In this document: positions 51,524-63,252 of the stretch, piece after piece
Position numbering within the stretch: position 1 is the stretch's first letter
How the letters are laid out: the number at the start of each line of letters is the position of its first letter
DNA from: Posidonia oceanica
Taxonomy: Eukaryota > Streptophyta > Magnoliopsida > Alismatales > Posidoniaceae
Reading direction: 5' to 3'
Length of the DNA: 64,000 bases
NCBI GenBank assembly: GCA_037176725.1
Contig: JAZBRS010000050.1
Span: 13,286,001-13,350,000, forward strand
Notes under the pieces: generated by a model
What the model was told of the DNA's origin: nothing
What the model saw: only the letters and a program-made list of their open reading frames with translations
The model's database searches: none
Made by a program: the position numbers and the translations under genes

Positions 51524-53248
51524 CTAGGGTCTGGCTAGGAGATGTATTGGGGATACTGGCTGCGGGTTACCTAGCAGGTGTACTGGGGCTTGGGCCCGGG
51601 AAAGCATGGTGGTTGGTGCAGAAGAACGCTCCGGCCTGGTGCGCGGTCGGATCATATGAACGCCCGACTCGGAACCGACGACAGCTGCAAGATAAAGAGA
51701 GACTGGAAAAGGAGTAGAGATATCATGGATAAGCTCGGAAGGATCTACCATAGATGTGGGAGATCTAGAAGGAAACAAGGAGTGGATTCCTGAGGTCCCT
51801 GCACCTCCTGAATAGGAGTGCTCTGGCAGGGGCCGGCGAACAATATTAGCTGGGGTAGATGCTGATGCAGATGCATGAGATGGTGTTGAAGTGGACGCCT
51901 CGTGCGTGTCGATCACAATCGTTCCCGATTCGATCAAATCCTGGATAGCGTTCCGGAGAGTGAAGCAATTATCAGTCGAATGCCCGACGCTTCGATGAAA
52001 ATCGCAGAAAAGGTTTGCCTTAAACCAATGCGGTAGTGGGTTTGGTGGCGGGCGAACCTCCGAAAACTTCAGGAGCGACGCAACCTTCGGGAGGACGGTG
52101 GTGAGCGGTTCCACCAGTGGGGTGAACATCCGCTTCTCAACAGGTGGCCGTCTCGGCCTCTGGAATTGTCCTTGCTGAACTGGTGCGGCAGGATAGACCG
52201 ATCGAGCGGTGGTAGTAATTTGTGGTGTGGGGTGTGCCCTAGGTGCAGGTGCATAATAGATCTGAGGAGGGGCAGGCCAGGATGCCAGACGAACAGGCGC
52301 AGCAGGGGAGTCGACGTACGCAACAACAGGCTTCGGCGGATCCTTTCTCTTGGGACGATTGTTGTTGATGCCGTTGTTGTTGTTGATGGTGGTGCTGCTG
52401 CTACTGTTACTGCTGGCAGGGGCCTGCCTGGCAAGCACAGAGAGTGCAGGGAAGTTGCCACTCCGCAACAAACTCTCTACGCGAGTGCTAGCTCGGATCA
52501 AAGCAGTGAAGGTTGTGACAGGTTGGATGCTAAGCAAAGCTCCGGTGGACGGCTGTGCCCCTTTTATAATGATCTCGATGGACTCCTCGTCAGATGGCCT
52601 ATCTCGAACTTTAGAGGCGAGGGCACGCCAGCGGCCGATGTACTCCCCGAACGGCTCGCCCGGATTCTGCTTGGTTGCGATCAGGTCTGCGCGCTTTGGG
52701 ACCAGATCGAGATTGAAGGAATACTGTTCCAAGAACGCCTGGCTTAGGTCGTTCCATGTCCTGATTGTAGCCATATCAAGCGAGGTGAACCACTTGAGAG
52801 CTGGACCGGACAAACTCTTTTGGAACAGGCGGATCAGCAACCTCTCGTCAGCTTGGAGCTGAGCGAGATCACCGTAGTACGCCTTCAGATGGGCTATGGG
52901 GCAGCCCCTACCATCATACTTCTCAAAGTCCGGGATTTTGAACTTTGGAGGGAGTACAGCCTTTGAGAAACAGCAGAGGTCTCGGAACTGGTAGGTCTGG
53001 TGGTCCGTGCCCTGCACTAGACGCAGTGCTTTCTCTAGAACATCCATCCTGTTGTTGATGGGGTTTGGAATGGCTGCCACAGGTGATGGGACAACGGGGG
53101 CAGGGACCACGTATGCCGATTGGGTCGCACCGAGGTGCTCCTCCGGATCTAACATCACATCGCCTGGTGACGCAAGGTGATGGCCGGCATACCCGTGCTG
53201 TGGTGGAGTGCAAGGGGGGATGCATGTGGAATTCTGAACCTGATGCAA
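51524..53248 (-). CDS. Gag capsid/nucleocapsid region (element B)
   Basis: This 574-residue segment has a retrotransposon gag domain at about residues 100-260 (FKIPDFEKYDGRG, KWFTSLDM, FLEQYSFNLDLVP, SDEESIEIIIKG). A Ser/Asn-rich linker follows, then a zinc-knuckle-like CDFHRSVGHSTDNC near residue 415. The end is a run of PVHLL repeats, cut by TAG where element A has CAG. The listed Met is internal: the frame is open upstream to the TAG at 53396 and the N-terminal part lies at 53863-53396 in the same frame. Confidence 0.88.
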   Translation of the reverse strand: MHQVQNSTCIPPCTPPQHGYAGHHLASPGDVMLDPEEHLGATQSAYVVPAPVVPSPVAAIPNPINNRMDVLEKALRLVQGTDHQTYQFRDLCCFSKAVLPPKFKIPDFEKYDGRGCPIAHLKAYYGDLAQLQADERLLIRLFQKSLSGPALKWFTSLDMATIRTWNDLSQAFLEQYSFNLDLVPKRADLIATKQNPGEPFGEYIGRWRALASKVRDRPSDEESIEIIIKGAQPSTGALLSIQPVTTFTALIRASTRVESLLRSGNFPALSVLARQAPASSNSSSSTTINNNNGINNNRPKRKDPPKPVVAYVDSPAAPVRLASWPAPPQIYYAPAPRAHPTPQITTTARSVYPAAPVQQGQFQRPRRPPVEKRMFTPLVEPLTTVLPKVASLLKFSEVRPPPNPLPHWFKANLFCDFHRSVGHSTDNCFTLRNAIQDLIESGTIVIDTHEASTSTPSHASASASTPANIVRRPLPEHSYSGGAGTSGIHSLFPSRSPTSMVDPSELIHDISTPFPVSLYLAAVVGSESGVHMIRPRTRPERSSAPTTMLSRAQAPVHLLGNPQPVSPIHLLARP

Positions 53249-53395
53249 AGGGGGAGGATAGATGGTATGCTATGCGGTGGGTGTAGAATGCTGGAGCAAC
53301 AGCGGCCGCACCGGTGCAATGCCGGGGGGCAGGCCTGCGAGATACTGTGCTCCCACCAGTCCGAATGACTGGCCACTAGGTGGCGGAGGTGCGTG

Positions 53396-54008
53396 CTATG
53401 TGTGGTGCAGTGTAGATGCAAGAGGCGGGATACGTGCCCCCATCGCCGGAACTGTGAGCAGCTGAGACGACGGTCTAGGCGGAAGTGTAGACTGCAATGC
53501 ATGATGTGCGAGAGCAGGCCGCACAGGAACCTCATGACCAACAGGAAGGGAAGAAGGACGGACTAATAGGGCCATACCCTGCAGCCGCTGGATAGTGTCC
53601 ATCAGATGCTGGTACTGTTCTTCAGGTGTCCCGTCGGTGGGAACACTGAATTGCAGTGCCGGCAAGGGGCCAGAGCCAAGAGATCCGGACTGTCTGGGAG
53701 ATTGGAGTCCTAGGGTGAGAGTCGCCGCAGCAGCAGAAGGGGTGTCAAAAGCGACAAATCCCTGAGAAGGTGGGGTCAGAGGCGCCTTCGGAATACGAGA
53801 AGTGGCCATCAAGATGGACTCAGCGACCGGATCAGGAGGAGCGAGCGTCTGCCACTGTCCCATAGCAAACTAGGGTGCCCCAGACGACAGAGGAGGAAAT
53901 CCTGGCGTCGCAGGGGGCACAGAGAGGTTAGAAACGGGAGTCGGAGGGGCCGGAGCGGAAACCACCTCCAAGGCAAGGGTAAGGGGGTTCGACGGTGCGC
54001 TGGGCCAT
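53396..54008 (-). pseudogene. Gag N-terminal region (element B), frameshifted
   Basis: The gag ATG homologous to that of A is at 54008. About 10 codons in, B is two bases shorter than A, so the reading frame from this ATG ends early. The homologous frame resumes with TAG at 53870 (CAG in A), Met at 53863, and runs to TAG at 53396 (CAA in A). The conserved helix EEQYQHLMDTIQRLQGMAL is present. Confidence 0.7.
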
Positions 54009-55332
54009 TGCTGACCGAGAGCGAGTCAAAATGGGGCTACGACAAGCGGAAAAAGGACGAGCTCTACGAGGAGCTATGCTCGTGAAGGCGAGTAGCTCAG
54101 AAAGAGATGGTCGAGCACAGGTGTCTCAGCAGAGGTGTCAGCAAGGGGAGGAACCCGGGCTCCAGCTAAGGAGATCGCTTACTGAACTCTGTTAAGGACA
54201 CAACAGGAAACTGGGATTAGGAACAAAAAAGTGAAATGCAAATGCACTAAGTCATGGCATGAATGACATGTATGCTTTCTAGCATGCTCTCTCTCTCACC
54301 AATCTAGTGTTTCCTAACAGTAGTCTACTCCGGATATCCACAAGTGTACGGGTCACCGACTCAGGTCAGAAAAGAAGGTTCCCTGTCTAACTCTCGGCCC
54401 AAAGCTCAGGTAATAACAGGGTGGTGCATTGGTGGCCTCAACCTCGCCTAAGCGTGGGAAGTACCCTCCACTAGCACCGACACGACCCCTGACAAGGGGG
54501 GATAGACCGACCGACTCACACCATGCCAAAGCATCGGAGTGAGAGACCGGAACCATCCTTCGCAGACTGATAGGTGGACTCAGATGAGAAGATACATGCC
54601 CTATATGATGCTTCATGCAAATGATTAAAGTCTTTTATCTTGCGTATTTTATTAACTCCAAGAGGGTGCAAGTGTGTTGATGGCTCTAGTTAACCCTAGA
54701 TCTTATTTTTACTTGCTATTTCTAATTAACCACAGGAAAAAGCAATCAGTCTCTACTATCCTAGGCATGGCATGTGCAAAAGGGAAGAAAATCAACCAAA
54801 CATGGCAAGCAACAACATACAACAGAGTAAAAGGCAAGTGCATGGCATGTGCGAGTGTTTGTGAGCATGATAGTGAAGGGAAAGCGTTCATCATGTCAAA
54901 AGGCATATATACAGAGCATGTGCATGTGTAGTGATATAGCAAATGTGTAAAAGAAAGTATTCATCATTCAAAAAGCATGCATTGTTGCCAAACAAGTATG
55001 TAGACATGCATTGTACAGGAAATAAAGCAGTAATAAGTAAGCAGGATAAAGAAAGTAAAGACAGGTAAGCTGTAAAGCGAATAAGAGCAGAAGCAAGGAG
55101 AAAGACAAGTAAACAAGCAAATTAGACAAGGCAGAGCAAGACAGAGCAAAAACCAAGGCAAAAGCAGCCGAGGGGGTGCAAAACCTAAGCAAAGTAACCA
55201 CGAGGCGACTTGCTAGGAGTTTGCACAGAAAAACGAGCAAAACAGGCAAAGGAAACACAAAGGCGAACAAAGAAGGCAAATCCCAAACAGAATGCGAGCG
55301 AGCCAAAGCCAAAGCGAAAGTCGGAGTCTAGT
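54009..55332 (-). other. Untranslated leader of element B
   Basis: 1.3 kb between primer site and gag, homologous to the leader of A (5122-6424). No ORF1-like gene was found. The conserved pieces include the GGTGGCCTCAACC block near 54430 and the ATGATAGTGAAG block near 54870. Confidence 0.6.
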
Positions 55333-55351
55333 ATCCCCAGCGGAGTCGCAA
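55333..55351 (-). other. Primer binding site, tRNA-Arg type (element B)
   Basis: Minus-strand TTGCGACTCCGCTGGGGAT starts one base after the 5' LTR end. It matches the complement of a tRNA-Arg 3' end with few mismatches; the second base (T for G) is off the TGG of a perfect site. Confidence 0.72.
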
Positions 55352-55352
55352 C

Positions 55353-58300
55353 TGTAGTAATCCCGATGTTCAGATCGTCCATGCACATTGCCAAAGCTCG
55401 TGTGCACCGATCAGAATCAGGTTCACTATTAGCGGCTATATCCGAGAAGGAAGACTTAACTCGAAAACATTTTAAAAAGGAAAAAGAGGAAGAAAAGAAG
55501 AAGATAAGACAAAATCGGAGTCGCCACCAAGTCTATTAGATCGGGAGACAAGGAAAACCGGGGGTATGCGTGAATAATCACGCAAAACCAAGCAAAAGAT
55601 GCAATGCAAGGCAATGTAGAAGAAATGAGATGCAAATGAATGCAAATGATGTGACTCATGCCTAGGATAAGGGCAGTATGGTCATTACGGGCCAAGAGAG
55701 AGGGCAAGGATTCCTGTTACGTGCGGGGAAGGTGTTAGGCACCCCCCACACGCCCGAGAATTGGTCTTTCTAGGCTTACGCTCGCATATGCAGGGAAATG
55801 CAGACTTTGAGTGCCTAAGTGCCAATGAATGCCTATCTAAATGCTCAAAGGTGTGCACTAAGTGACGAATGCAATGCAAGAAAGTAAATGTGCAATCTAA
55901 GCGCTCAGCAACGCTGTCTGTGTTCCGAACCGGGCAGGACCTGGCTCGCGAGAACTCCAGGCAGTAAGCATCACTGCCCTATATGCAAATGCAGGCGATA
56001 AAGCAAAACAACGGTGAAAACAGGCAATGCGGGCGACATGCAAGAGGAAACAACGTAAAACACGTAAAACGGTGCGAGAAATGAGGTCGACACGCAAAAC
56101 GATGCATGAACGAAACCGACACCCAAAACGGTGCGAGAAACGAAGCAAGAACACAAAACGGTGCAAGAACGAGGCAAGGACATAAAACAGTGCGAAAAAC
56201 AAAACAAGGACATAAAACAGTGCGAAAAACAAAGTCGGCATGCAGAGTGATGCAAGAAACAAGCGAGACGTGCGAAACGGTGCGAGAAACGGGCGAGGCA
56301 TGCAAAACGATGCGAGAAAACAGAGCGGCACGCAAAACGGTGCAAGAAAACAAGAGCGGCACGCAAAACAGTGCAAGAAACAAAGCGGCACGCAAAAAGG
56401 TGCAAGAAAACAAAATGGCACGCAAAACGGTGCAAGAAAACAAGGCGGCACGCAAAACGGTGCGAGAAAACAAAGCGGCACGCAAAACGGTGCAACGAAA
56501 CAAGGCGGCATGCAAAACGGTGCGAGAAAACAAGGCAGCACGCAAAACAGTGCGAAAAAACAAAGCGGCACGCAAAACGGTGCAAGAAAACAAGAGCGGC
56601 ACGCAAAACGGTGCAAGAAAACAAGAGCGGCACGCAAAACGGTGCGAGGAAACAGAGCGGCAAGTAAAACGGTGCAGGAAAACAAAACGGCATGCAAAAC
56701 GGTGCAGGAAAACAGAGTGGCACGCAAAACGGTGCAAGAAAACAAAATAGCACGCAAAACGGTGTAAGAGAACAAAGCGGCACGCAAAACAGTGCGGGGA
56801 AACAGAGCGGCACGCAAAACGGTGCAAGAGAACAAAGCGGCACGCAAAATGGCGCAAGAGAACAAAGCGGCATGCAAAACGGTGCGAGAAAACAACGCGG
56901 CACGCAAAACGGTGCAAGAAAACAAGACGGTACGCAAAACGGTGCAAGGAAACAAAGCGGCACGCAAAACGGTGCGAGAAAACAAGGCGGCACGCAAAAC
57001 GGTGCAAGAAACTAGGCGAAAAAGAGCGCGCAAAAGCCATGCAATGCGAATGATATGCAAACAATGCTGCTGAAGTTCAGGAGGGCTTACCTTGGAAATC
57101 TGAAGCCTGATCTGAAATCTGATTGGTCCATGCTGAAGAGTGCTCCGCCGGGGTCGTCCTGGCAGCTTACTTGAGAAGATCCAACGGCCGGATCTTAAGA
57201 TATCCAGACTTCAAGGCAGGAGGCCAGAACAGGGGAGAGGATAAGATCTAAGTGTAAAAGGGACCTAAAGGGGTGTGCAAAATAGGTCCTCCCATATTCA
57301 GGGGAGCTAGACGTACTTAAGTGTGTGCAAGGGATGCCGGATGCAAGGATGCAATGCATGCGGAATGCAAGAAGGGACTCAGGGATGACTTTTCAGAAAA
57401 AAAGGGGACACACATGCAACTTTGAAAAAGATAGGGGTTTGAATGCAATTTTACAGGGTGCAGGGTTCAGAATGCAAAGTTTCTGGGTGGCTATGCGTCA
57501 GGACAGGTTTTGAAATTGAATGGTAAGTCGACATGCAATTTTGAAATCAACAGGGTTTAAAATGCAAATTTTCCAGCAAAACAGGGGTCTGAGTGGTCTG
57601 GAATGCAAACAGGGGCCCATGTGTAATTTTTCAAACATGCAAGGGGCAAAAATGCAATTTTATAAGCAAACTATGCATCTAAATACCTACTGTGGACATT
57701 CAGAGGACCTGTATGCAATTTTTAAATCATGCAAGGTCAAAAATGCAATTTTATAAGCAAACTATGCATTTAAATGAATGCTATGCAACATGAGAGACCT
57801 ATATGCAAAAATTAGATACTGTGAGGGAAGACAATGCAATGTAGTAAGCAAAATAGGTAAATAAAACCTAAGTTAGCAGATCTGAGGACTAAGTTGCAAA
57901 TCAGAAAACTAATAAGGGCCAGCAATGCAATACATCAAGGTAAAATATGTGTATTTAAATCAGATTAACTATTGAAGGACTAACATGTAATTAGCTGATT
58001 TTTGGATTTTTTTATGCAATTTTATAAGATTAAACATACGAAATTAAATGGATTTTAAACAGAGGCAGGACCTGAATGTAATAAACTAAAAACTGAAACC
58101 GAAAATGCAATTTAATAACAAAATATCTTAGTAAGTGGAAAATAAATGCACAGTAATTCTACAGACCGACGGCCACTATAGCAGTTGCTACCAGCGGCCG
58201 TCGAGGGGGAAGGAGGGGCGTCGGAGGCGCGCTGACCGGCGGGCGATGCTCTCTGGAGCTCGGCGGAGGCCTGGGCTGCGTCGCTGACTCGTGACGCGGC

Positions 58301-61253
58301 CCGAGGATGATCGGAGACGACGATGGAGCCTGACAGAGAGTTTTGGAGCAGACTGGGTGACCGAGGTGTCGCCAGCGGGATCTGGAGCCGGGGCTGGATT
58401 CCTGAGGGTCGTGCGAGCAGGGACGTCCGTCGGAGCATCGTTCCGCTGGCTGGAGCGGCAAGGCGAGCTTCGAGCTTGCCGGAGAAGACGAGTCAGCGGT
58501 GGGTTGACTCCAGGCAGGAGGGGCTGGAACCCTAGTCTAAGGGGTGGAAAAGCAAGAGAGGAGGGAGACATAGCTAAGGGGAGAGGTGTCCCCCCGACGT
58601 CAGCTGCTTCAGTGATCGCCGACGGGGTTCGTCCGGCTGTTGCAGAGGCTGTCGATGGCTCGGGCATGTTGGGATCCACTCCATGGCGTGCTCCGGTGCT
58701 TCCTGGATGCCTGGAACGGAGTTCTGCAGCCCGGGGGAAGATTCGGCTTCAGTGGGTTCAGCGGAGGCTGCCTGAGATGGGGGGAGGTGTCTACTGCTCT
58801 TCGGATCGATTGGAGGGTACCGGCGAACTTCTGGAGGGTTCGTGGGTGTGTGTGGGTGCTTGGAAAGGCTAGTGGAGGGCTGGAGGGGAAGATAGGTCAC
58901 GGGTTGATTTTCTGGTGGAGTTGGCTGCAGGTGTTTGTTGTGAAAGATTTAGTCTATGAGGGGGAAGGAGGCCAAGGCTCTAGTGGGTCAAAAAGGTGGA
59001 GTTCTAGTGAGTTGGATGCTGGAATTTAGGAAGGAATGGCGGCCTGCTGTGCTGGGAATTCCAGGGGAAGTGGTGATGGGTTCTGTGGGTATTTTCAGAT
59101 GGTTTCGGGCGATTTCTGGGCTGGTTTCGGCTGTGGGATGAAGGGGAGGAATGCTGGAGGTTTGGGTGAGATTGGGGAGCGAATTGGGAGTGATTCTGGA
59201 AGGTCTTTGGAGTCTGGTTTCAGTCGGACCAACGGGAAGGAGTTTCTGGTTCTGTGGGTGGAAAATGGGGAGCAATCTCTCTCTCTCTCGGGCTGGGGGA
59301 GTGCAAGGGAGAAGGTCGTCCTCTAGATGAATCAAGGTGGAGTATTCGGATGGTCTGGGTGCTGGCTCTTGATCTTCTTCCACTGCCGGATCTCTGATTG
59401 CCATTAATGGCTCAGAGAGGGCGTGGCAGGAGGTCTGGCAGGTGAACGGGCAGTGAGCGGCGCCTGCCGGTCCGGCCTAAGCAGGAGGCGTGCAAGGCAC
59501 AAGGACGGTCAGGCCTGGTGTCGCGTTGTCGGCAGCAGATGCAGGTTGCAGAAGGAGAAAAGCAAACAGAGAAGGCAGGAGAAGAAGAAGGAAGGAGGAG
59601 GAGAGGTGGAAGCGGCCGTGGGCCGGGCCTGTGTGGGGAAAGAAAAAAAAAGAAAAAAAAAGAAAGGGAGGAGGAAAGGGCTGGAAGGCCAGACTGGGCC
59701 CAAGAAAGAAAAGAAAGAAAGAAAAAATAGAAAGGAAGAATAGAAAGGATAGAAATAAACTTTAAAAATGAGATAAAATACAATAAAAATAGGAAAGGTT
59801 TCTTAGAGTGATTGTGTTTTAAGTTGGGACCTTGATTAAGTTTTTAATAATTTTTTTTGATTAATTAATTGGGTTCAAAGAGGTTTGGTTTTGATTAGGG
59901 TTTTAGAGTTTGTTTATCTTGATTTGTTTTTTATTTTGATTAAATGTTTGTTAAGTCTTTTAAGTTGTTTTCTAATTATGTTTTCCTTGTTACGTACCTG
60001 GGATGTTAATTAGGATTTTTTTAAAGTTTGTTTTAAACTAATTAGGGTTGGTTTTGTATTTTGGATTTTGGTCCTCTTTTCTTGCTTAAGTCTTTTTGGT
60101 TTGCTTTTGATTTTTGTTTGTTGGGTTCTTTTGATTAATTTCTCTTTTTTGTTAGATCTTCTTGTTAAATTTTTAGTTGGGTGTTTTTGGATCGTTTTCC
60201 CTCTTTTTTTTATTTGGTTTTTTTGTGTTCTTCCTCTTATATTTGTTAGGTTTCTTCTTTTTTCTTAATTAATTGTCTTGGCATTTTTTAATTGTTTTCT
60301 TTTTTTTTTAGGAATTGTTTTCAATTGCTTTTTAGCAAGGTTCTCACTTTGACTTGTTTTAGTTGCTTTTTGGTTCTTTCCTTGATTTTACAGCATTTTC
60401 TTTTGGTTGGTTTTGCATTTTTAGTTGCATTCTTGATTTCCCTTTTTTGGTTGGATTTAGTTAGACTTTTGTTTTTAATTGTTTGGTTAGCTTTTTAATT
60501 ATTTCTTTTTAGGGTTTTGACTTGTTTTTCTTTTGTTTTAGAGTTTTAAGGGTTTTCAGGGGTTTTTAGAGGTTTAATAAGAGAAGAGAAGAGGAAATTA
60601 GAAAGGAGAGGAAAAGGGAGAAATGGAGGAATAAATAGGAAAGAGAGGAGTTGAAGGAAAGTAATTTTTTGAAAATCAAAGAAAATGGTAAAAATAAGAT
60701 AAAAATAGGAATAAGATTGGGAACAGATGAGAGCACAAAGGGGGCCCATAGCCAGGCAAAAAATAGGGAGAAATGGAGGTGAAAAGAGGGAGGATAATCA
60801 GGAGAGAGAAAAGGATAATCCAGGAGAGAGAAAAGGATAATTTGGGCAAAAGGAGGACTTAGAGGTTCCGGAAAGGGGTGAAATTTGGTGGGTGTGTGGT
60901 CTAGGGTTTCTAGTCTTGGTCCCAGGGTTTTGGTTTGGTTTTGAGAAAGTTTTGAAAGGGTTTTGAGGTGTAGAAAAAGGGTAGTTTTACCTAAGTTTTC
61001 TAGGGTTTTTGGGAGTGGTTTTGGTCTGATATTTTAAGGGCTTTTTGGTGGGTTTGCTAAGTCAAGAGGGGTGAGTTTTCCTATGGATTTTGAGTAGTTT
61101 TTGGGTTCAGGAAAGGGGGGTAATCTTAGGTTGAGTTTGGGCTTGTTTTGAGGGGAAAGAGGAAGGGAATGGTGTGAGTTTGGACCTAGGTTTGGGTTCA
61201 GAAGCCACCAAAAGATTTCAATCGATCTGGCCTGTCAAAATGGGGTGTCAACA
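55353..61253 (-). repeat. 5' LTR of element B (5901 bp)
   Basis: It is colinear with the 3' LTR. Differences seen are a shorter array (about 71 bp less up to position 57029), a roughly 24-bp deletion near 58588 relative to 37690, small poly-A length changes near 59645 and scattered substitutions, mostly transitions. Confidence 0.95.
56045..57015. repeat. 30-bp tandem array in 5' LTR of element B
   Basis: About 32 copies of the GCACGCAAAACGGTGC unit. The order of variant units resembles, but does not equal, that of the 3' LTR array, so the arrays have changed since insertion. Confidence 0.93.
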
Positions 61254-61258
61254 AAGAG

Positions 61259-62619
61259 CCATCACCAACTCCATGTGGATAATTTTAAAATTTCCATGCT
61301 CACTCTAACCTTCTCTTTTATTTTGTCTTATTAGAACCTTCCATTATCTAATTTCATATTTCCAATCTACATTCTTCTATCACCTTCATCTTGCTATTTC
61401 AAAATTCTCTCTAGAATTCTCTATTGTGTTGAACAAGTTTCTTCTCCCCTATAAATTCTAACAATATCCTCTCACTATATAACTAACCAAGTAAGTCATT
61501 ATTTCTTGAAACCACATCAAATTAAATTCACTACTACTTTGCTCATATCTTTTACCAACTTATTAATATACAATAAACATCTAAAAAAAGAAATATACAA
61601 TGTCGTTGATTTTCCATTTACTGTGTTCAAATTATGCTAATCAATATTTCAACAGTGACGAATCGTTAATGACATTTTAAACATTTATCATAGATAAATT
61701 CATAAGTTTGTTGAATAGTGTCAGGATATGAAGGATTTAGTTAAGTTATGATGAATTATTTCTCTTTTAACATCAAGGTTAGGATAACATATTGACATTA
61801 AATTAAAATTAAAATCAACATCAAAACGTGCAATGCATGTGTTGGTTCACTAGTACAATATATGTTTATATAATGATGTCCACTGATTGTCACTCATCAA
61901 AACGTGCAATGCACGTGTTGGTTCACTAGTACAATATATGTTTATATACAAGTTAGATTTATTACAAGGATTTGTAATAAATTGATGTTGTTGAGTGACA
62001 ATCAGTGGACATCATTTGATACCTTAATTTAAGAAGCTATTTCTTGTGTATCTTTCGCGTCAGTGAGGAAGTGGGAGACCATTGGATGATTAACTACTAT
62101 TACTTATTTATAGTGGCACGTTCATGTATCATGGGCAAGGAAGCTGGAAAGAAAAGTGTGTTGAAAAAATAATAGTTTTAGTTATAATTATTAAATTTAA
62201 AATATTTTTTAATATTTTTTGATATATTATTTATTATATTATTATATTATTTCCTATCTTAGAAATCATGGAGTGATTTGTGGGAATAGCTTTCACCTAC
62301 TATGTATATTCTTTCCTTTATATATCTTATTGTTATGTTTTAGGAAAAATAAGGGAAAAAATTCATTTACTTCTTCTTCTTCTTCTTCCTTTTCTTTTTA
62401 AGTTAGATTAAGGCATCTTATCATTACTGTTACTGAGACATAGTTCAAAGACCAGAGAGGATATTTTGCTAGAATTTAATAAATACAAGTAAAAAATGTA
62501 TTTTCTATCAAGACTTACCAAAAGTATGACACTTGTTTTGAATGATCCAAGCGATAAGAAGCAAAAAGCAAATGATTCTCAAGCAACTTATAAAAAACAT
62601 AGCTACCTCATAACAATAA
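61259..62619. other. AT-rich DNA right of element B
   Basis: It continues the sequence interrupted by element B. There is no ORF of interest. It holds the Helitron-like repeats at 61821-62015 and a (TTC)n run at 62370-62392. Confidence 0.5.
61821..62015. repeat. Doubled Helitron-like 3' end and inverted repeat
   Basis: Two direct copies of ACGTGCAATGCACGTG-like palindrome + TTGGTTCACTAGT lie at about 61827-61855 and 61903-61931. CTAG followed by T, with a palindrome 10-12 bp upstream, fits Helitron 3' ends. In addition ATGATGTCCACTGATTGTCA (about 61875) is repeated in inverse at about 61995, about 90 bp apart. Confidence 0.5.
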
Positions 62620-63079
62620 CACTAGTGGAATTAAGTCTAAACACGACAGTTGCAACTATCGTCTATAATGTTATTGGTGATAGTTACACACGTCGTCTTT
62701 CTAAATACGACAGTTTAACTGTTGCCAATACTGTGTTACCTTATCTAATGTCACTAATGACTTTAGATGACATCAATATGTGTCGTCTTTGTCGCAACTA
62801 TCGCCAATACTATATTTCAAAGACAATAGTAACAAATGTCGTCAATATTAATATTGACGACATATATACCTATCGTAAATAATTGTATCAACGACAATTA
62901 TGACTGCTATCAAAGAATTAACAAAAATAATAAAAAATATATTTTATTGATAAATAAATATCAATAACATGGTTTAACAAAATGACAAATCCAATTCAAG
63001 ATTGAGAAACACAAACAAAAATATTTCTTTAGAATTCATAAAAAAATATGTAAAGTATTACAAATTGATGAATGTATTG

Positions 63080-63252
63080 GTACAACATTATTTCTCATTA
63101 CAATTGAGATATGCACTTGCTAATGAAGACAACTCATCCAGTGAGCTATTGATATTGGCTTTCTTCAAGTGTACATCATTTTGGATGGCTTCCAAGTGGG
63201 AAACCAATTGAATTTTGGTAGTAGAAATCCTCTTCTTCAAATCTAACAATGA
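63080..63252 (-). pseudogene. Second coding fragment joined to ELP1, unknown protein
   Basis: The frame of the ELP1 fragment continues past one TAG (about 63253-63255) into a helical, Lys/Leu-rich stretch (LLDLKKRISTTKIQLVSHLE, then LKKANINSSLDELSSLA) that is not ELP1. It looks like a coiled-coil piece of another gene. It ends at TAA near 63090, followed by AT-rich sequence that resembles a 3' untranslated region (AATAAA-like at about 62950). I do not recognise the source gene. Confidence 0.45.

Larger units (their letters stand above)
34383..61253 (-). mobile_element. Element B: complete 26.9 kb Tat/Ogre-like Ty3/gypsy retrotransposon
   Basis: Both LTR ends are intact (TGTAGTAAT... at the left, ...GTGTCAACA at the right). 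The element is flanked by a perfect 5-bp target duplication AAGAG (34378-34382 and 61254-61258). Read on the minus strand: LTR, tRNA-Arg primer site, leader, gag, protease/G-patch, RT/RNase H, second RNase H, integrase, PMD-like ORF, tandem arrays, polypurine tract, LTR. Dual RNase H, tRNA-Arg priming and great length place it in the Tat lineage near Ogre. A hand comparison of about 385 bp of the two LTRs (38160-38545 against 59030-59410) gave 10 substitutions, so the insertion is fairly recent. It cannot move by itself now because of stop codons in gag and pol. Confidence 0.95.

Noticed and set aside
62496..62882. 128-codon plus-strand ORF
   Set aside because: It runs over the CACTA border and its subterminal repeats; coincidental.
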